Part shown: positions 36,039 to 45,500 of the stretch, in pieces
Numbering within the stretch: the stretch's first letter is position 1
Layout: each line of letters opens with the position of its first letter
From: Acidobacteriota bacterium
GTDB taxonomy: Bacteria; Acidobacteriota; Terriglobia; Terriglobales; Acidobacteriaceae
Assembly: GCA_018268915.1 (NCBI GenBank)
Contig: JAFDVQ010000001.1
Coordinates: forward strand, 124,001 to 188,000
Direction of reading: 5' to 3'
Length of the DNA: 64,000 nucleotides
Position numbers and translations under genes: made by a program
Notes under the pieces: generated by a model
Seen by the model: the letters and a program-made list of their open reading frames with translations, nothing else
The model's database searches: none
Told to the model about the DNA's origin: nothing

Positions 36039-37670
36039 ATGAGTCTGCGAGGTGTTGCTGCATTCGGTTTGATTTCAGCAGTAGTGGCCGCGTATCCGGT
36101 TATCGCAATCGCGCAGGCACCCGCATCAAGCGACTATACCGCTGGGCTTCCTTCCGTTGAGAAGGTCAAGGCGCAACTCAAAGGTACTGATCCGACAGAC
36201 ACTGCCGCGAGGCAAGTTGCTGTGCTCACTTATCTGCCAACCTACATCTCTCGTATCGTCAACGCGCGCCACTACGGAGGACCTTACACACCTGCGGAGG
36301 AAAAGCTGTATCGCGAGTACAGCCTGGCCGCACAGCAGCTTTCGCAGGAATTTACCAAGACCCACACGCCCGCCGAAGTAAAAACCTTCCAACAACTGGA
36401 AGGCAAGTATGAGGTCATGAACGCGCTCGGCTGGATCAAGCAGCTCGAAGGGCAACAGGCCGCCGACACTTATCGTGGCGCCGAAACTTCATTGGCCCAG
36501 AGCTATCAGCAACATGAAGAGAGACTGCAGCAGCAGATGAAGCAGGACCAGGGAGGCGGCCGTGCATCGATCGCAGGCGATGGGGTTCTTGACCCTACGG
36601 GAATGTTCGCCCGAGCAGAGGCGAACCGCGTGAACGATCCGGTATTAAGAAGATGCCTTGAACTCGGCAGCAGTCTGGATGCGTGCGAGGGCAATGGGGC
36701 TATCGAAGGCATGGCAAGCATCCTGATGCCCTTCGCCGAGAAGCCCGACCCAAATGCGCCACCGCCGGTTTCAGGCGTGGTTTTTGTCGGTGCTTACCGC
36801 GGCAGTCCGGGAACGGCCAGCGTAACCTTCGGCTACGACCTGGGCGGCTCTCCGGTTGCGATCATCGCAGACTGCGGCACGCTGGTATCTACGGTTGTCG
36901 ATGGGCATGGCTACTCCATTCGAAAGTCGGGCGGCTCGGTTCAGCTCGTTCTGGATAACGAGCCGCGTCCGCTCGTAGTGAATCTGCAAGCTGACGGCAG
37001 CGTCACCGGACCGGGGTCCACTCTGGTAAAAGGGCGCATTATTACTGGCTATACGACAACGACGACGACAAAGATGGTGAACGGTGCTCCTGCCGCGGCT
37101 CAGGGGTATGACTGCAACGGACCCTGCAGCACCAGTTCGTCAACTCCGACCTACGCGCCGAAGATTGAGCGCTGCACGATCGGTTCGCTGGCTTTTACGC
37201 GGCCAAAGCCAGTCGCACAGCCGAAGACAGGCATCGGCTTCCTCGATGCAGTCACCGAGAGTAAGCCGGCGGTGACAGGCTTTCGCATGGCGGGCCGCTA
37301 TCTCAGCAATGCCGGGTTGTCGCTCGAGTTTGAAAACGACGCGGTCATTCTCGACTGCAACAAGGCACATGCCAAATCGCCCTATCAGGTCGAAAATACT
37401 CCCTCAGGTTTCGCCGTGCGCATACAGAATGGCGGCGGAGCGTTCCAACTGGCTATCGGGCCTGACAACACACTACGGGGAACTGGATCGACGAGCGTCA
37501 ACGGAAGACTCGTGACCGCAATTCGCGGCGATAATGTCAGCTTCACGCCTCATTCAGAGACCTGCAGCGTCGGAACGTTTACAGCGCGAAGCGAACGTAA
37601 CACCCTGCAATCGACAGAGATCCCACTAGATTCGAATCGCGTAGATCTGGCCTACCGCAGAGAGCCCTGA
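36039..37670 (+). CDS. Secreted protein with helical N-half and two DGS/GPGS-type domains
   Basis: A 543-residue protein. ATG at 36039, GGAGG upstream, signal peptide ending near AIAQAPAS. Residues 30-190 are helical and Gln/Glu-rich (SLAAQQLSQEFTKTHTPAE), probably coiled coil. Two copies of the beta domain found in the neighbouring lipoproteins follow, one ending LQADGSVTGPGSTLVKGRI and one ending IGPDNTLRGTGSTSVNGRL. Each copy contains cysteines. The protein links the family members in the cluster and may be an envelope component; no enzyme motif is seen. Confidence 0.7.
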   Translation: MSLRGVAAFGLISAVVAAYPVIAIAQAPASSDYTAGLPSVEKVKAQLKGTDPTDTAARQVAVLTYLPTYISRIVNARHYGGPYTPAEEKLYREYSLAAQQLSQEFTKTHTPAEVKTFQQLEGKYEVMNALGWIKQLEGQQAADTYRGAETSLAQSYQQHEERLQQQMKQDQGGGRASIAGDGVLDPTGMFARAEANRVNDPVLRRCLELGSSLDACEGNGAIEGMASILMPFAEKPDPNAPPPVSGVVFVGAYRGSPGTASVTFGYDLGGSPVAIIADCGTLVSTVVDGHGYSIRKSGGSVQLVLDNEPRPLVVNLQADGSVTGPGSTLVKGRIITGYTTTTTTKMVNGAPAAAQGYDCNGPCSTSSSTPTYAPKIERCTIGSLAFTRPKPVAQPKTGIGFLDAVTESKPAVTGFRMAGRYLSNAGLSLEFENDAVILDCNKAHAKSPYQVENTPSGFAVRIQNGGGAFQLAIGPDNTLRGTGSTSVNGRLVTAIRGDNVSFTPHSETCSVGTFTARSERNTLQSTEIPLDSNRVDLAYRREP

Positions 37671-37704
37671 GCTGTCCCAAAATCTCACGAGGCTTAGATG
37701 AAGA

Positions 37705-38010
37705 ATGAGACGAGGCATTGCGTTCATAGCGGCTATTACCCCCTGCACGATGATCGCCGCCTGCGGCAGCAAAGTCAGCGATCGCACGTACCACAACAAC
37801 GGCGGCGTGGTGCAGGTCGAATTCAAGCGTGACGGAAGGGCGCTCGTGTCGGCTGGCAATCATGTTCACGCGTGCAGCTACACGGAGTCTGGGAGTTCAG
37901 TGAGGCTGACCTGCCAAAACGAAGACACTGAATTCAGGATGCAGGATGATGGAGCGCTGGTCGGACCTGCGCGAGGACCAATGGCGAGACTCACCCCTGT
38001 CGAGAACTAA
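37705..38010 (+). CDS. Small lipoprotein, paralogue of the 35672 gene
   Basis: A 101-residue protein. ATG at 37705 (MRRGIAFIAAITPCT), with GAGG about 12 bases upstream and a lipobox MIAAC near residue 20. The mature domain repeats the neighbouring lipoprotein's plan: TYHNNGGVVQVEFKRDG, CSYTESGSSVRLTC and RMQDDGALVGPARGP. It lies 34 bases after the 543-residue gene, so the cluster is probably one operon. The function is unknown. Confidence 0.68.
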   Translation: MRRGIAFIAAITPCTMIAACGSKVSDRTYHNNGGVVQVEFKRDGRALVSAGNHVHACSYTESGSSVRLTCQNEDTEFRMQDDGALVGPARGPMARLTPVEN

Positions 38011-38084
38011 AGCGGTGCCGCCTGCTCTGGACTGCGCTCGAGATGTAGGATTATCCCGACGACTTTAATCGCGGGGTATTGCTC

Positions 38085-39440
38085 ATGGACAACACAGAAA
38101 CCAGTCGCAGAGATTTCCTGAAAGCAGGTTCGGCAGCAGTTGCCGCTACCACCGTCTCATGGAGCGCCCGCAGTTACGGCGCCATTGCCGGCTCTAATGA
38201 TCGCGTGCGGGTTGGCGTGGTCGGTTGCGGAGACCGCATGAAGGGCGCTCTGATTCCGTCTTTTCTTCAGCATTCCAAAGAGTTGAACTTCGAGTTCGTC
38301 GCTGTTTCCGATCTCTGGAATAAGCGCCGTGAAGAGGGAACCGCCTACATTGAGAAGCTGGGCGGCGGCCGTGTCGATGCTGTTCGCAACAACGACGAGC
38401 TCTACGCACGCAAAGACGTTGATGCGGTTCTGATCGCGACTGCGGACTTTCAGCACGCTCTGCATGGAGTTGAGGCTGTGAATGCCGGGCGCGACGCATA
38501 CGTCGAAAAGCCGACCGCGCACACCATGGAGGACGCACGAAAGTTCCTGGCGGCAGTGAAGAAGACCGGCAAGATCGTGCAGATCGGGACGCAGCGTCGA
38601 AGCACCCCGAGCTATCAGAAGGCAGCCGAATACATTCAGTCGGGCAAGTTCGGCGAAATCGTTATGGTCGAGATGACGTGGAACGTCAATCAGCCCGGGC
38701 GGTGGCGTCGTCCCGGCGTCGTGCCCTTGCTCAAGGAGCAGGACACGGATTGGAAACGCTATTTGCTCGACAGGCCCTATGAGCCGTTCGATGCGAGGAA
38801 GTATCTTGAGTTCCGGCTCTTCTGGCCATACTCATCAGGCATTCCTGATCAGTGGCTCGTTCATCAGATTGACACCGTTCACTGGTTCACCGGTCTGCCG
38901 CATCCACGCAGTGTTGTCGCCAACGGCGGCATCTACTTGTGGAAGGATGGCCGCAAGAACTGGGACACGATGACCGCGGTCTTTGATTACGGTCCGCTGG
39001 ATGATCCAAGCAAAGGCTTCCAGGTGCAGTACACATCGCGCTTCACCAACTCCGCTGGCGGCGTTAAGGAGCTGTATTACTCCAACGGCGGAATGATCGA
39101 CATGGACAAGCAGACCGTCACATCGACCGGCGGGCTGACTGCGGGATCCGCAGCCGAAATGAAGATGAACGCTAACCTCCTGTCCGGCTTCTCCCTGGTT
39201 GAGAACGCGCAGGCGGCATCGACCGCGGCAGATACAGGAGCCGATCCGCAAACATCAGCCAACATGCGTAACTGGATGGAGTGCGTTCGTTCGCGCAAGA
39301 CTCCCAACGCGCCGATCGAAGCCGGCTACAGCCATTCGATCGCGTTGTGCATGAACGTGGCGGCAATTCAGACAGGCGAGAAAGTTACCTTCGACGACAA
39401 GACACAGCAGGTCATCGCCGGAGGCAAGGTGTATGCGTAG
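38085..39440 (+). CDS. Gfo/Idh/MocA-family oxidoreductase with Tat signal
   Basis: A 451-residue NAD(P)-dependent sugar or polyol dehydrogenase-type enzyme exported by the Tat route. ATG at 38085 (a TTG two codons earlier is the alternative) with GGGG upstream. Twin-arginine motif SRRDFLKAG at about residues 7-15. The Rossmann segment is RVGVVGCGDRM (about 42-52), followed by EKPTAHTMEDARKFL, the family's conserved EKP motif. The C-terminal substrate domain covers about 160-430. It overlaps the following PmoA-like gene by 8 bases, a common pairing in this phylum for periplasmic sugar modification. Confidence 0.92.
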   Translation: MDNTETSRRDFLKAGSAAVAATTVSWSARSYGAIAGSNDRVRVGVVGCGDRMKGALIPSFLQHSKELNFEFVAVSDLWNKRREEGTAYIEKLGGGRVDAVRNNDELYARKDVDAVLIATADFQHALHGVEAVNAGRDAYVEKPTAHTMEDARKFLAAVKKTGKIVQIGTQRRSTPSYQKAAEYIQSGKFGEIVMVEMTWNVNQPGRWRRPGVVPLLKEQDTDWKRYLLDRPYEPFDARKYLEFRLFWPYSSGIPDQWLVHQIDTVHWFTGLPHPRSVVANGGIYLWKDGRKNWDTMTAVFDYGPLDDPSKGFQVQYTSRFTNSAGGVKELYYSNGGMIDMDKQTVTSTGGLTAGSAAEMKMNANLLSGFSLVENAQAASTAADTGADPQTSANMRNWMECVRSRKTPNAPIEAGYSHSIALCMNVAAIQTGEKVTFDDKTQQVIAGGKVYA

Positions 39441-40482
39441 GCTGGGCCGCTACTTGCCGTTACTTGCGATGGCGATGATCGTTTCGTCTGCGTTCGGATC
39501 GGATTCCGCGAAGCATGTGAAAGTGACTCCCGACGAAACGCAGCGCCGCGTCGACATCACGATTGACGGCAAGCCATTCACCTCTTTCATCTGGCCCACC
39601 ACGCTGAAAAAGCCAACTCTGTTTCCTCTCATAACAAGTGAGGGGATCACCGTCACGCGCGGCTATCCGCTGGAGCCGCGGCCCGGCGAAAGAGTCGATC
39701 ACCCGCATCATGCCGGTCTCTGGTTCAACTATGGCAGCGCGAACGGATTCGACTTCTGGAACAACTCCGATGCCATCAAGCCCGAAGACCGCGCCAAGAT
39801 GGGCGATGTGGTTTTCAAAAAGATTTTGAAGGTGCGCAGCGGATCGGATCGTGGAGAGCTCGATGTCGAGTCGACCTGGGTCACAGGACAGAAGCAGCCG
39901 ATCCTTGAGCAGACAACGCGCTACATCTTTTCAGGGCACGGGAACGCGCGCATTATCGATCAGATCGTCACACTCAAAGCCCTGGATCGTGTGGTCTTTC
40001 GTGACGACAAGGAAGGGCTGCTCGGGATGAGAGTTGCACGCTGGCTCGAATCGCCGAATGAAAAGGGCGGAACCTTCACCGATGCGAGTGGTAAACCCAC
40101 AGAGGTGGCAGCCACCGATACAACGGGAGCGACGGGTGTCTACCTGACGAGCGAAGGAGTGAAGGGGGATGCGGCGTGGGGAACACGCGGGCGCTGGTGC
40201 TCCCTCACCGGGCACACAGGCGACCACACAGTCACGATCGGCATCTTCGATCACCCCAGAAATCCCGGGTTCCCAACCTACTGGCACGCGCGCGGGTACG
40301 GGTTGTTCGCGGCGAATCCTCTAGGCCGAAACATCTTTGATCCGAAGCAGCCGGCTCTCAATTTCACGATCGAAAAAGGTCAGACCGCCACATTTCGCTA
40401 TCGCGTTGTCCTGTACTCGCAACAGACGGACGCCGCCGCGCTGAATCGTGAAGCCGATTCATTTGCAGCCGAATACAAATAG
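39433..40482 (+). CDS. DUF6807 (PmoA-like) family secreted protein
   Basis: A 349-residue protein with a signal peptide of about 23 residues (ending SSAFGSD). It shows the family's landmarks: GYPLEPRPGERVDHPHHAGLWF (about residues 75-96), a histidine-rich metal-binding-like motif, GSANGFDFWNN, and DHPRNPGFPTYWHARGYGLFAANPLG. Its ATG overlaps the 3' end of the Gfo/Idh/MocA gene by 8 bases, so the two are translationally coupled. The family function is not established; the shared label 'methane oxygenase PmoA' is a naming artefact and no methane oxidation is implied. Confidence 0.87.
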   Translation: MRRLGRYLPLLAMAMIVSSAFGSDSAKHVKVTPDETQRRVDITIDGKPFTSFIWPTTLKKPTLFPLITSEGITVTRGYPLEPRPGERVDHPHHAGLWFNYGSANGFDFWNNSDAIKPEDRAKMGDVVFKKILKVRSGSDRGELDVESTWVTGQKQPILEQTTRYIFSGHGNARIIDQIVTLKALDRVVFRDDKEGLLGMRVARWLESPNEKGGTFTDASGKPTEVAATDTTGATGVYLTSEGVKGDAAWGTRGRWCSLTGHTGDHTVTIGIFDHPRNPGFPTYWHARGYGLFAANPLGRNIFDPKQPALNFTIEKGQTATFRYRVVLYSQQTDAAALNREADSFAAEYK

Positions 40483-40521
40483 CTCAGGGATTGAGATCAA
40501 ACTGACGGGGGCGGGTTTACA

Positions 40522-42198
40522 TCAGCGCTGCTGCGCTTGTGATCTGCCCTTATATCTAACGTCGAGCAGCGTCCAATCGTCTTGTGCTTCAGGGGACGCC
40601 TGAATCTGCTGGAGTTCGTTTACGATCGCATCGAGAGTCGGCAGATGTGCAATCGAAATCAGCCCTTCCGTGCTGATCAGCTGGCCGGACCTGTCCTTGA
40701 TTTCTGTTACACCGTCAGTAGTCAACAGGATCCGGTCACCGGCTCTCAGCGTGATCTCCGATGCGGAGTATGTCGCCTGCTCGATGAGGCCCACGATTGG
40801 ATTCGCAGTTTCGAGTTCTACGATCTCCCCGGCTGAACTGATGAGCAGCGGCGGCACATGCCCGCAATTCAGGAACTCCACGCATCCGCCCGGATAGACT
40901 TTGAGCAGAATCATCGTGGCATACTTCCCGACCTGCCGCTTGCAAAGAAAGCGGTTGATGAGGTCCGCTGTCTCAGGCAGTGACTGGCCAGTAAGCATCA
41001 GCGCGTGAATGATCCCTTGCAGAGTCGCAGCCACGATGGAGGCCGGGACCCCTTTTCCTGAGACGTCTGCGATTGCCAGGCAGACGCAATCGGGCAGTTC
41101 GATCACGTCATAGAAGTCGCCGCCGATTGCGTGGCAGGGAAGTGTTCGCGCCTGCACTTCGGCGTAGTCGAGCGTCGGAAGAGTAATGGACATCAATCCG
41201 GAATGAATCGATGCGGCAATCGCGAGTTCTTCCTCGGCCTGGCGAGCCTTCAATTCTGTATCAGCGAGGAGCGCATTGTGCAGCAGCGTGGAGGCTTCAG
41301 TGGCCAGCGTATCCAGCACCTGCTGATCGATGTCGCTCAGGCTCTTGGCGCCGAGCTGAGCATCCAGATACAAAACACCGAGACAGCTCTTCGATTCCGT
41401 CGGCGAGTGCTTGCGAAGAGGGATGCAATAGATGCTGCGAATCGAATGAGCCATCACGCTGGCCCATTGCGCCGCGCTGTCATCGCTGAGCGTATCGCTC
41501 AAATAGAATCTGGAATCGCTCTCCACCGCCTTCTGCATGGCGCGGCGCGAAACTGAGGAGTCTTCTTCAATCAATGTGCCGTCTGAGCGCAGCCCGAGAG
41601 CTATTTCCAATTCTCCTTCCTTCATAAGGAAGACGAAGCCGCGCTCGGTACCGGTGAGCTGCATCGAGAGCTTAAGAAGCGCCAGGAAGATGTCGTTGAT
41701 CGCTCCGCCGGAGTTCAATTGACGGGCGGCGCTGAGCAGGAAGCTCAGTTTTTCGATCTCACGCGCCGGCTTCGGAACGCTTCCGGTTGTAGGCGGTTCG
41801 AATTCAGATAGCGCCGCGAGTAGTTCGTCCGCGCGGACGCCCGACATGCTTGCGCTCTCGGGAAGCTCGAAACGGTAGCAGACCGCGTTGGCGGAGCCGA
41901 ACTGAAGCGTGTCGCCCGAGCGCAATTTTGCCCGGTCTATGCGTTTGCCGTTTAGAAACGTACCGTGAGAGCTGTTCTGATCGATGACCTCAAACCCGCC
42001 GTTCTGGCTGTTGATTGTCGCGTGCCGGCGAGAGGCGAAAGCCTCTTTCAGTACAAGATCTTGATCGGCGGAACGGCCAATGGTCGTGCACTCACCGCCG
42101 ATTTCGAAGGTATTCTCACCGTCGAAATCGTCATAGTGCAGGGTCGGTTTGGGGAATTGCAGGGACACTGTCGAGATTTTATCCGCGCCACGCGCCAT
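40522..42198 (-). CDS. FHA-GAF-SpoIIE serine phosphatase
   Basis: A 558-residue cytosolic signalling protein. ATG at 42198; no clear Shine-Dalgarno. An FHA domain occupies about residues 28-108 (TTIGRSADQDLVL, SRRHATI, NSSHGTFLNG), which binds phosphothreonine. A GAF domain covers about 165-310 (GTERGFVFLMKEGELEIALG). The SpoIIE-type PP2C phosphatase domain follows (about 330-545), with metal-binding GGDFYDV, LAIADVSGKGVPAS and LLTTDGVTEIKD. A Ser/Thr kinase lies about 10 kb away, on the far side of the giant secreted protein. Confidence 0.92.
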   Translation of the reverse strand: MARGADKISTVSLQFPKPTLHYDDFDGENTFEIGGECTTIGRSADQDLVLKEAFASRRHATINSQNGGFEVIDQNSSHGTFLNGKRIDRAKLRSGDTLQFGSANAVCYRFELPESASMSGVRADELLAALSEFEPPTTGSVPKPAREIEKLSFLLSAARQLNSGGAINDIFLALLKLSMQLTGTERGFVFLMKEGELEIALGLRSDGTLIEEDSSVSRRAMQKAVESDSRFYLSDTLSDDSAAQWASVMAHSIRSIYCIPLRKHSPTESKSCLGVLYLDAQLGAKSLSDIDQQVLDTLATEASTLLHNALLADTELKARQAEEELAIAASIHSGLMSITLPTLDYAEVQARTLPCHAIGGDFYDVIELPDCVCLAIADVSGKGVPASIVAATLQGIIHALMLTGQSLPETADLINRFLCKRQVGKYATMILLKVYPGGCVEFLNCGHVPPLLISSAGEIVELETANPIVGLIEQATYSASEITLRAGDRILLTTDGVTEIKDRSGQLISTEGLISIAHLPTLDAIVNELQQIQASPEAQDDWTLLDVRYKGRSQAQQR

Positions 42199-42558
42199 CT
42201 GCGACGTCTAACTTCGGGACTCGTAGCCAACTACTGCGTTAATTTCGCCGTATTCAAAGCCGTTTGCCTTGACAATGCCCGTCGCTATTGCGCATTGTGG
42301 ATTCACTGACCCCGGAACGGCACCTCCCGCGCTGCAGCCAATTTGTGGTCCGCTTTGAACCAAAGAGCCGGAGATCGACGCGGCTTCCCCCATGGCAATA
42401 TGACCTCTTTTTCGGCAGTCTCCAGTACAGCTGTGCCGGGTCGTTGACATTGGGACCTCCTCTCGAGCACGAGGCGTTCACCAGAGTTTTCGCGTCGATC
42501 GATCGAGCGCCAAGACCAGCATCGAATTGCAGTCCTTATCCCCAGGAGATCGGTATTT
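42199..42558. other. Intergenic region before the giant protein gene
   Basis: A 360-base divergent gap. It contains TTGACA-like strings without a good -10 partner and, at its right end, the AGGAGA ribosome site of the giant gene. No palindrome or RNA structure was recognised. Short open frames here lack support. Confidence 0.45.
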
Positions 42559-45500
42559 ATGTCCCTTACCGCTGGTTTGCGGCACCAATCAGACCCCCTT
42601 TCCTTCCAATCTCAAAACAATTTGATTTCAGAGACGAGGGTCGGGCGTGCTCTCCGCCTGGGCGGCTTTTTGTCAGCGGCCCTGCTGCTTCTGGGCGGAT
42701 GGGCAAACAGTCTGGCGGGTGCGCAAACGCTCGTCGCGGGCTGGAATCAGGCCTCACCCGCCAACAGCCCTGCCCAGCGCTTCGGTGCACCCCTTGCGTA
42801 TGACTCCGCGCATTCGCAGGTTGTGATGTTCGGGGGATTCAGCAATAGCGGCGATGTAAGTGACACCTGGATTTGGAATGGTTCCACCTGGACTCAGGCG
42901 GATCCGACAACCTCTCCCTCAAGCCGGGATACAGCGGCTCTCGCCTACGATGCGGCACACGGCAAAGTAGTCATGTTTGGAGGCCAGATCGGTTGCGGCG
43001 CTTGCTGGACAAACGAGACATGGCAGTGGGACGGAACGAATTGGACCCAGGCAAATCCGCCTTCCAGCCCGCCGGCTCGCAATGCGACGGCGATGGCCTA
43101 CGACGCTGCCCACGGCAACGTGGTCATGTTCGGAGGCAGCGTCAGCGGGTCGCGCGGAGGAGATACCTGGATCTGGAACGGAACCACCTGGACGCAGATG
43201 TCCCCCGCTAACAGCCCCCCGGCGCGAGACGACTATGCAATGACCTACGACGCGGCGCACGGGCAGGTTGTCCTCTTCGGAGGAGACGACGCTTCTCTGA
43301 ATCGGCTCAGCGATACATGGGTCTGGACTGGGAGCAACTGGGTTCAGCAGAGCCCCATCAATGTGCCGTCTGCACGTCGCGGCGCCGGCATGGCCTACGA
43401 CGCGGCATTGGGCAAGATCGTCATGTTCGGGGGATACGGCACGAGCAGCTATCTCAACGACACCTGGATTTGGGACGGAACCAACTGGACGCAGCAAGCG
43501 ACGGCAAACAGCCCATCCGGACGGGAAGCCCTGAACGGATTCACCTACGATGCAGCGCGTGGTCAGGTGGTGCTGTTCGGTGGCTATGGAGGCACGCAAC
43601 TCGGCGATACCTGGACTTTTGGCCAGCCCCAAAACTTCGGCAACATCAATGTCTGTCCAAGCGGTACGTCCACGCCGTCTCCGTGCAGTATCACGCTTGC
43701 GCTCACCTACAGCTTCTCTGCAACAACCTCGCTGGGCACACCTCAAGTGGTCACGCAGGGTGCGCCGAACCTCGATTTCGTTCAAGCCAATGGGGGCAAT
43801 TGCAGCGGCACCATCACTGCAGGCAGTTCGTGCACGCTTGGCGTGAAATTCACACCTACAGCTCCAGGTGTTCGCCTGGGCGCAGTGAACCTGCTCGACA
43901 ACAACGGAAACCTGCTCGTCTCAACGCCGATATCGGGAGTCGGCCAGGGACCAGCAGTTGCGTTCAACCCCGGTGCGCAGACAACGGTGGGCGAGGGGCT
44001 GGTGTCCCCCTACAGCCTCGCTGTAGACGCGGCAGGCAATGCATTCATCGCAACCTGGACGGACGGGCGGCTGATAAAGATCGCATCAGGCAGCGGCACG
44101 CAAACCACCCTTCTCAGCTCTCCCGGAAGCACATTTGAGGGAGTGGCTGTGGATGGCGCCGGGAACGTATACACGGCAGATCAGAGCAGCAATGTCGTGG
44201 TCAAGGTCCCGGCAGGAGGAGGCCAGCCGATCACGCTGGGCACTGGGCTCAACGCTCCATCAGGAGTTGCGGTCGATGGCAGCGGGAATCTCTTCGTCGC
44301 CGACTACCAGAACAACCGGGTCGTGGAGATTCCGGCAGGTGGCGGTACGCAGACCGCAGTTGGCAGCGGACTGAGCCAACCCCAAGGTGTGGCTGTCGAT
44401 GCGCTCGGAAATGTCTTTATCGCTGACACCGGAAACTCCCGGATCGTAGAGGTGAGCCCGAGCGGGGCGCAAACCACTCTGCCATTCACCGGTCTGGATA
44501 ATCCCATCGGTGTGGCGGTGGATGCCGCCGGGGATGTGTTTGCTGCAAATTACTACGGAGGCGCAGTGTTTGAGCTCACTTCCTCGGGAGTTCAAACAAC
44601 GGTGATCTCCGGCATGCCTTCTTTGCTGGTTAGCGTGTCGGTCGATGCAGCCGGCAACATCTTCATCCCGGATTACACGAACAACCAGGTAATTGAATTT
44701 CAGAGGTCCGTTCCGTCTTTGACGCTTGGCCTGGTGAACCAGAACGTTACGAGCTCCGACACGCCGCTCATCCTTCAGAACGTCGGCAACCAGACGCTCA
44801 CTGGTTCGATGGGTCCGGTCTCCGGCCAGTACTTCTTTGAGAATGCGGGCACCTCCACCTGCACCACGTTCACACTGGCGCCGGGCGCAACTTGTGTCGA
44901 GAATTTCTACGCCAATTCTCAAACCCTGGGTCCGATCACCGCTTCGGCATCGGTCAGCGACAACTCTCTGAATGGCAGTCCCTCAACCCAATCGATCGCT
45001 CTCAGCGCAGTGACGATTGGTCCAACCGTGACCATCAGTGTGACCGGGCCAGGAACGGGCTCCGGCGCTGTTATCTCCAACCCCACGTCGATCAACTGCA
45101 ACATCGTCGCCGGAGCTTTATCCGGGACGTGTTCTTCACAATACTCGACCGGCTTGCAGCTCTCATTTGAAGAATTCCCGACATCCGGATCTACATTCCT
45201 GGGCTGGGGCGGCGCCTGCCAGAGCTTCGGAACGAATCAGTTCTGCACGGTCTCCATTACCGCAGCAACCAATGTCACGGCGAACTTCGCAGCAGCCGGC
45301 CCTCCGCCGGCAGACACCATCGCTGTGACTCTGCTCGGCACAGGTGGTGGCACGGTGACCGACAATGCCACGGGCATCAACTGCACCCTTGCCAGCGGGC
45401 AATTCACGGGAACCTGCAATTTCAACTATGCCATCGGCTCTCAACTCACTTTGACTGCGACGCCCGCTCCCGGATCGGCATTCACGGGATGGGGCACTCC

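Noticed and set aside
39433..40482. Reading the PmoA-like label as methane monooxygenase
   Set aside because: The protein is a DUF6807 family member paired with a sugar oxidoreductase; it lacks the membrane helices of true PmoA.
42268..42300. TTGACA as -35 of the giant gene
   Set aside because: No acceptable -10 element at the right distance; it lies almost 300 bases before the start codon.
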